NCBI GenBank assembly: GCA_903929895.1
Contig: CAIYWM010000224.1
Coordinates: 1 to 19,426, forward strand
Direction: 5' to 3'
DNA length: 19,426 nucleotides
Source of the DNA: an uncultured Alphaproteobacteria bacterium
GTDB lineage: Bacteria > Pseudomonadota > Alphaproteobacteria > Reyranellales > Reyranellaceae
The position numbers and the translations under genes are program-made. The first letter of the stretch is position 1, and each line of letters starts with the position of its first letter. Below are positions 16,562 through 19,426 of this stretch, one piece after another. A model generated the notes under the pieces. The model worked only from the letters and a program-made list of their open reading frames with translations, had not been told where the DNA came from and made no database searches.

Positions 16562-16750
16562 ATGACGCCGTCGCCATCGTCCATGGTCCGTCGCGTGATG
16601 TCGCCCTGCATCGGCATCTGCAAGCTCGACCAGAAGAGCGGCTTGTGCCTGGGCTGCAAGCGCACGATCGACGAGATCGGCCGCTGGGCCATGCTTGACG
16701 ACCCGTCACGCCAGGCCATCGTCGACCAGCTGCCGACACGGACGCTCTGA
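16562..16750 (+). CDS. DUF1289 small cysteine protein
   Basis: A 62-residue protein with the DUF1289 pattern SPCIGICKLD and GLCLGCKRTIDEIGRWAML. Four cysteines (C16, C20, C29, C32) are spaced for a metal or iron-sulfur site, although the ligand is unproven. It starts seven bases after the phaR stop and has no strong ribosome site, so it is probably translated by coupling with phaR. ATG 16583 and 16598 are possible shorter starts, all before the cysteines. The role of the family is unknown. Confidence 0.85.
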   Translation: MTPSPSSMVRRVMSPCIGICKLDQKSGLCLGCKRTIDEIGRWAMLDDPSRQAIVDQLPTRTL

Positions 16751-16764
16751 GCGCGAAAGTCTTT

Positions 16765-16837
16765 GCTGGGAGCGCGCCACTCCAGTGGCGCTCATGCTCA
16801 TGAAAATGACGCGCCACTGGTGTGGCGCGCTCCCAGC
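16765..16837. repeat. Large near-perfect inverted repeat with palindromic arms
   Basis: Arms 16765-16791 and 16811-16837 are 27 bases long and pair at 26 positions around a 19-base loop. Each arm is itself close to a palindrome (GCGCCACT-CC-AGTGGCGC in the left arm). The element fills the gap between the convergent DUF1289 and crotonase genes. It can act as a two-way transcript end, but no T tract follows. The self-similar structure suggests a REP-like or small non-coding mobile repeat present elsewhere in the genome. Confidence 0.75.
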
Positions 16838-16845
16838 GATGACTC

Positions 16846-17655
16846 TTAGCGTCCCTTGAACACCGGCTTGCGCTTCTCGCGAAAGGCCGACGTTCCTTCC
16901 TTGTAGTCCTCCGTCAGGCCGGTCAGCACGTTCTGGTCGGCGTCCATGTGGCTGCCGAGATCGTCGAGCGCATGGGCGAGGCGGTTGACCGTGGTCTTGG
17001 TCATGCGCACCGGAATGGGCGGCTGGCGGGCGATGCGCTCGGCGAAGGCCATCGACGCGGCGAGCGCCTGGCCATCCTCCACGACCGTCTCGACGAGTCC
17101 CCAGTCCAGCGCCTCCGCCGCACCGATCCGGTCCGACGCCAGGATCACCGCCTGTTTGGTGCGCGCCGGGCCCATCAGCGCCAGCATGCGCGGGATCGAG
17201 CCCCAGCTCATGTTCATGCCGAGTTCGATCTCGGGAATGCGGAAATGGGCCGAGCGGCCGCAGGTGCGGAAGTCGAGCGACACGACCAGCGCCGCGCCAC
17301 CGCCGATGCAGTGGCCCTCGATCGCGGCAATGGTCACCTGGTCCATGTCCTGCCACGCCTTGCACATCTTCGGTCCCAGGCGCTGGCGATGGATGCGCTC
17401 GCCGATCGGCAGGCCGTCGCGGGCGCGCCCGTCGCCATCCTTGAGGTCGAAGCCGGCTGAGAACGCTTTCGCCGAACCCGTCAGGATCACGACCGAGGTC
17501 TCGAGATCGTCCTCGAACTCACGCGGCACGTCGCGCAGCTCGCGCATCGCCTGCTGGCTCAGCGCATTGATGTTGTCGCCGCGATCGAAGCGCACGACGG
17601 CGATGCGCCCCTGCGGCCCCAGCCCCTTCTCGATCTTCACGAACTGACGGTCCAT
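16846..17655 (-). CDS. Enoyl-CoA hydratase/isomerase family protein, one catalytic Glu missing
   Basis: A crotonase-fold protein of 269 residues. Oxyanion-hole elements are present: FSAGFDLKDG and EGHCIGGGAAL. Of the two glutamates of enoyl-CoA hydratase, the second is kept (E142, IPEIELG) but the first is alanine (A122, in GGGAAL where hydratases have GGGCEL); the 20-residue spacing confirms the alignment. It may thus be an isomerase, hydrolase or other acyl-CoA enzyme rather than a hydratase. I chose ATG 17655; GGAGG lies 11 bases upstream, while ATG 17664 is only two bases from it. It is divergent from the D-aminopeptidase-like gene by a short gap. Confidence 0.87.
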   Translation of the reverse strand: MDRQFVKIEKGLGPQGRIAVVRFDRGDNINALSQQAMRELRDVPREFEDDLETSVVILTGSAKAFSAGFDLKDGDGRARDGLPIGERIHRQRLGPKMCKAWQDMDQVTIAAIEGHCIGGGAALVVSLDFRTCGRSAHFRIPEIELGMNMSWGSIPRMLALMGPARTKQAVILASDRIGAAEALDWGLVETVVEDGQALAASMAFAERIARQPPIPVRMTKTTVNRLAHALDDLGSHMDADQNVLTGLTEDYKEGTSAFREKRKPVFKGR

Positions 17656-17664
17656 CGCGCGCAT

Positions 17665-17735
17665 TCCCTCCGTATTTCGCGCGAGCCTAACTGCTCGCCT
17701 TTACAAGGGCGAGCCGCTTCGATTGACTGGCCTGC
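17665..17735. promoter_or_regulatory. Short divergent promoter region with a 7-bp inverted repeat
   Basis: The gap between the crotonase gene (minus) and the serine hydrolase gene (plus) is 71-80 nt, depending on the crotonase start. GCTCGCC at 17693-17699 pairs with GGCGAGC at 17708-17714 around eight bases. It lies about 21 bases before the plus-strand start and could be an operator shared by both promoters. I see no clear -35/-10 pair. Confidence 0.4.
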
Positions 17736-19340
17736 ATGTCGAAAGCCATCGAGTCCACCGTCTTCGAGCGGCGCGTCAACGCGTTGTTTGCCCCTTACAC
17801 CAAGCCCGGTTCGCCGGGCGCCGTCGTCGGCGTGATGCGCGACGGCGAGATCGAGTTCTGCAAGGGCTTCGGCCTGGCCAGCATCGAGCTCGGCGTCCCG
17901 ATCCGTCCCGACACCCGCTTTCGCATCGCCTCCGTAAGCAAGCAGTTCACGGTGACGGCCGCCCTCATGCTGGCGGCCGAGGGCAAACTCAAGCTCTCCG
18001 GTCCGCCGCACAAGTATCTCCCCGAGCTGCCGCCGCTGCCGGTCACGATCGACCAGATGATGCGCAATTCGAGCGGCCTGCCCGACTTCCTCGAGCTGCT
18101 GCGGCTGGGCGGCCATGGACTGGACAAGCCGGCGCGCGCCGAAGACCTGTTCGATGCCTGCACCCGCAACCGGCACCTCAATTTCGCGCCGGGCAGCCGC
18201 TTCCTCTACAGCAACACCAACTTCCTGCTGCTCGGCCTGATCGTCGAGAAGCTCGCGAAGAAGAAGCTCGGCGAGGTGCTGGCCGAACGCATCTTCAAGC
18301 CGCTCGGCATGGCGCACACGTCACTCGTGGCCGAGATCGATGCGGTGATCCCGAACCTCGCCACCGGCTATCTCGGCGACCGCGAGCAGGGCTTCCGCCG
18401 CGCCGCGCACGCCTATCCGCAGGGCGGCGAAGGCGGGCTCACCTCGACCGTCGAGGACCTGCTGATCTGGAGCCAGCATTTCGACAAGCCCTTCCTGGGC
18501 AAGACGATCCCGGCGCAGCTCACGGCCATCGCGGGCCTCACCGGCGGCCACGCCAACAACTACCGCCGTGGCGTCGCCGTCGAGGAGTTGCGCGGCCTGC
18601 AGACGGTCGGCCACGGTGGCCTGTGGCCGGGCTTCCGCACGGAATTCCTGCGCGTGCCCAAGGCCGGTCTCACGGTCGTGGTGATCGCCAACCTGGGCAG
18701 CATCGATCCGTGGCGACGCGCCCGCACGATCGCTGCGCTCGCCCTCGAGGGCGACAGGCGGATGAAGCCCGCGCTGGCCCCGATCACGGCGGCCGAGATC
18801 AAGCCGCTCGCCGGGACCTGGTTCAATGCAGGCGAGCCATCGCTGTTCGACCTGGCGTGGCGCAACGGCGAGGCCACCGTGACGCAGAACGGCCTGCCGT
18901 TCGCGCTGGGCCGCCGCGCCGGCGGCTGGCTGGCGGCCGAACGCGGCTCCTACGAGTTCGCCCTGAAGCCTGGTCCCAAGGGCACGCTGAAGGTCGATCT
19001 CGGCGCGGGCCGCATCCTGACGTTCAACAAGATGGGCAAGCGCGCCGCGGTGCCGGCCGACCTCGCCGGGACCTACGTCTCGTCCGACTGCGCCGCCGTG
19101 TGGCGCATCACCCGCGACGGCGGGGACTGGAAGATGGAAGTCGGCGGACCGCTGATCTCGGGCGGTGCGCCGTGGATCGTGCGCGGCCTCGATGCCGACA
19201 CGGTCGAGGTGGAATCGCCGGGCAGCTGGATCAAGGCCACCCAGCTCGCCCATCTGGTCCGCGACCGCGACGGCCGGATCGTCGCACTCGAGGTCTCGAC
19301 CGGCCGCATCAAGAAGATGCGGTTCGATCGCGAGGATTGA
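17736..19340 (+). CDS. Serine hydrolase of the beta-lactamase/D-aminopeptidase (DAP) type
   Basis: A 534-residue penicillin-recognising enzyme. The SxxK motif is S66-V-S-K69, YxN is Y158-S-N160, and the third motif is H293-G-G. After the catalytic domain (about 1-350) come two tandem beta-rich domains (LAGTWFNAGEPS... from about 366 and LAGTYVSSDCAA... from about 447). This three-domain layout, the length and the lack of a signal peptide match Ochrobactrum anthropi D-aminopeptidase (520 aa), which removes N-terminal D-amino acids in the cytoplasm; SVSKQFT, GYLGDREQGF and GHGG have close counterparts there. Esterase or another beta-lactamase-fold activity remains possible. The ribosome site is weak. 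Confidence 0.85.
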   Translation: MSKAIESTVFERRVNALFAPYTKPGSPGAVVGVMRDGEIEFCKGFGLASIELGVPIRPDTRFRIASVSKQFTVTAALMLAAEGKLKLSGPPHKYLPELPPLPVTIDQMMRNSSGLPDFLELLRLGGHGLDKPARAEDLFDACTRNRHLNFAPGSRFLYSNTNFLLLGLIVEKLAKKKLGEVLAERIFKPLGMAHTSLVAEIDAVIPNLATGYLGDREQGFRRAAHAYPQGGEGGLTSTVEDLLIWSQHFDKPFLGKTIPAQLTAIAGLTGGHANNYRRGVAVEELRGLQTVGHGGLWPGFRTEFLRVPKAGLTVVVIANLGSIDPWRRARTIAALALEGDRRMKPALAPITAAEIKPLAGTWFNAGEPSLFDLAWRNGEATVTQNGLPFALGRRAGGWLAAERGSYEFALKPGPKGTLKVDLGAGRILTFNKMGKRAAVPADLAGTYVSSDCAAVWRITRDGGDWKMEVGGPLISGGAPWIVRGLDADTVEVESPGSWIKATQLAHLVRDRDGRIVALEVSTGRIKKMRFDRED

Positions 19341-19352
19341 GCTTTCGGACTC

Positions 19353-19418
19353 TTCCCCTTTGCGGACTCCGCAAAGGGGAAGTGCCCTCGTCTTGCGAGG
19401 GCGATGGGGTCATGCCCC
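19353..19418 (+). terminator. Row of hairpins after the serine hydrolase gene
   Basis: TTCCCCTTTGCGG (19353-19365) pairs perfectly over 13 bases with 19369-19381 around ACT. It is followed by GCCCTCG-TCTTG-CGAGGGC (19384-19402) and a small GGGG-TCATG-CCCC (19406-19418). No T tract follows within the window, so termination is likely but not of the classic form. The row may also be a dispersed repeat cluster cut by the window edge. Confidence 0.55.
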
Positions 19419-19426
19419 CTCCGCCC

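Overview
The window is GC-rich and densely coding. Start codons are often GTG, and neighbouring genes overlap or abut by a few bases. The gene content (PhaR-type PHB repressor, PhaA, PhaB, class III-like PhaC, DUF1289, DUF2141, AtzG-like small protein beside an amidase, Tam) points to an alphaproteobacterium. The imperfect palindrome at 9491-9537 looks like a dispersed repeat I recall from Bradyrhizobium- and Reyranella-type genomes. The genus is inference only. I found no tRNA, rRNA, CRISPR array, transposase or phage gene.

Left block (1-6768), all on the minus strand: seven tightly packed genes read from right to left. They are a carboxymuconolactone decarboxylase/AhpD-like protein, trans-aconitate 2-methyltransferase (tam), gamma-glutamyltransferase (ggt), 23S rRNA m5C methyltransferase (rlmI-like), a patatin-like lipase, a 60-aa AtzG/GatC-like protein and an amidase that runs off the left edge. 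Junctions of 1 nt, a 4-nt ATGA overlap, 2 nt, 25 nt, 59 nt and another ATGA overlap suggest one long transcript.

Middle block (6789-11514): two genes of the polyhydroxybutyrate (PHB) pathway on the minus strand. phaB and phaA each end in a clear intrinsic terminator. A plus-strand pair, an MFS exporter and a small lipoprotein, lies between them. A TetR-family regulator sits directly upstream of phaA, and a DUF2141 exported protein precedes it. The DUF2141 promoter carries two copies of a 15-bp dyad, one over the -35 and one over the predicted start site. This looks like a repressor-controlled promoter that may drive DUF2141, tetR and phaA together.

Right block (12149-19426): a minus-strand cluster contains a very short PhaE-like subunit, phaC, a membrane-bound LytTR regulator and an acyltransferase-3 membrane enzyme. 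It diverges from phaR and a DUF1289 gene on the plus strand. Upstream of the acyltransferase are three 9-bp direct repeats at an exact 21-bp period, the spacing known for LytTR regulators. Farther right are a crotonase-family enzyme that lacks one catalytic glutamate and a D-aminopeptidase-like serine hydrolase, followed by a row of hairpins.

Working together: PhaA condenses two acetyl-CoA, PhaB reduces acetoacetyl-CoA, and PhaC (presumably with the PhaE-like partner) polymerises the product. PhaR senses granules and represses. The less familiar parts are the miniature PhaE overlapping phaC, the LytTR/acyltransferase pair with its operator array, and the double-operator promoter upstream of DUF2141, tetR and phaA.
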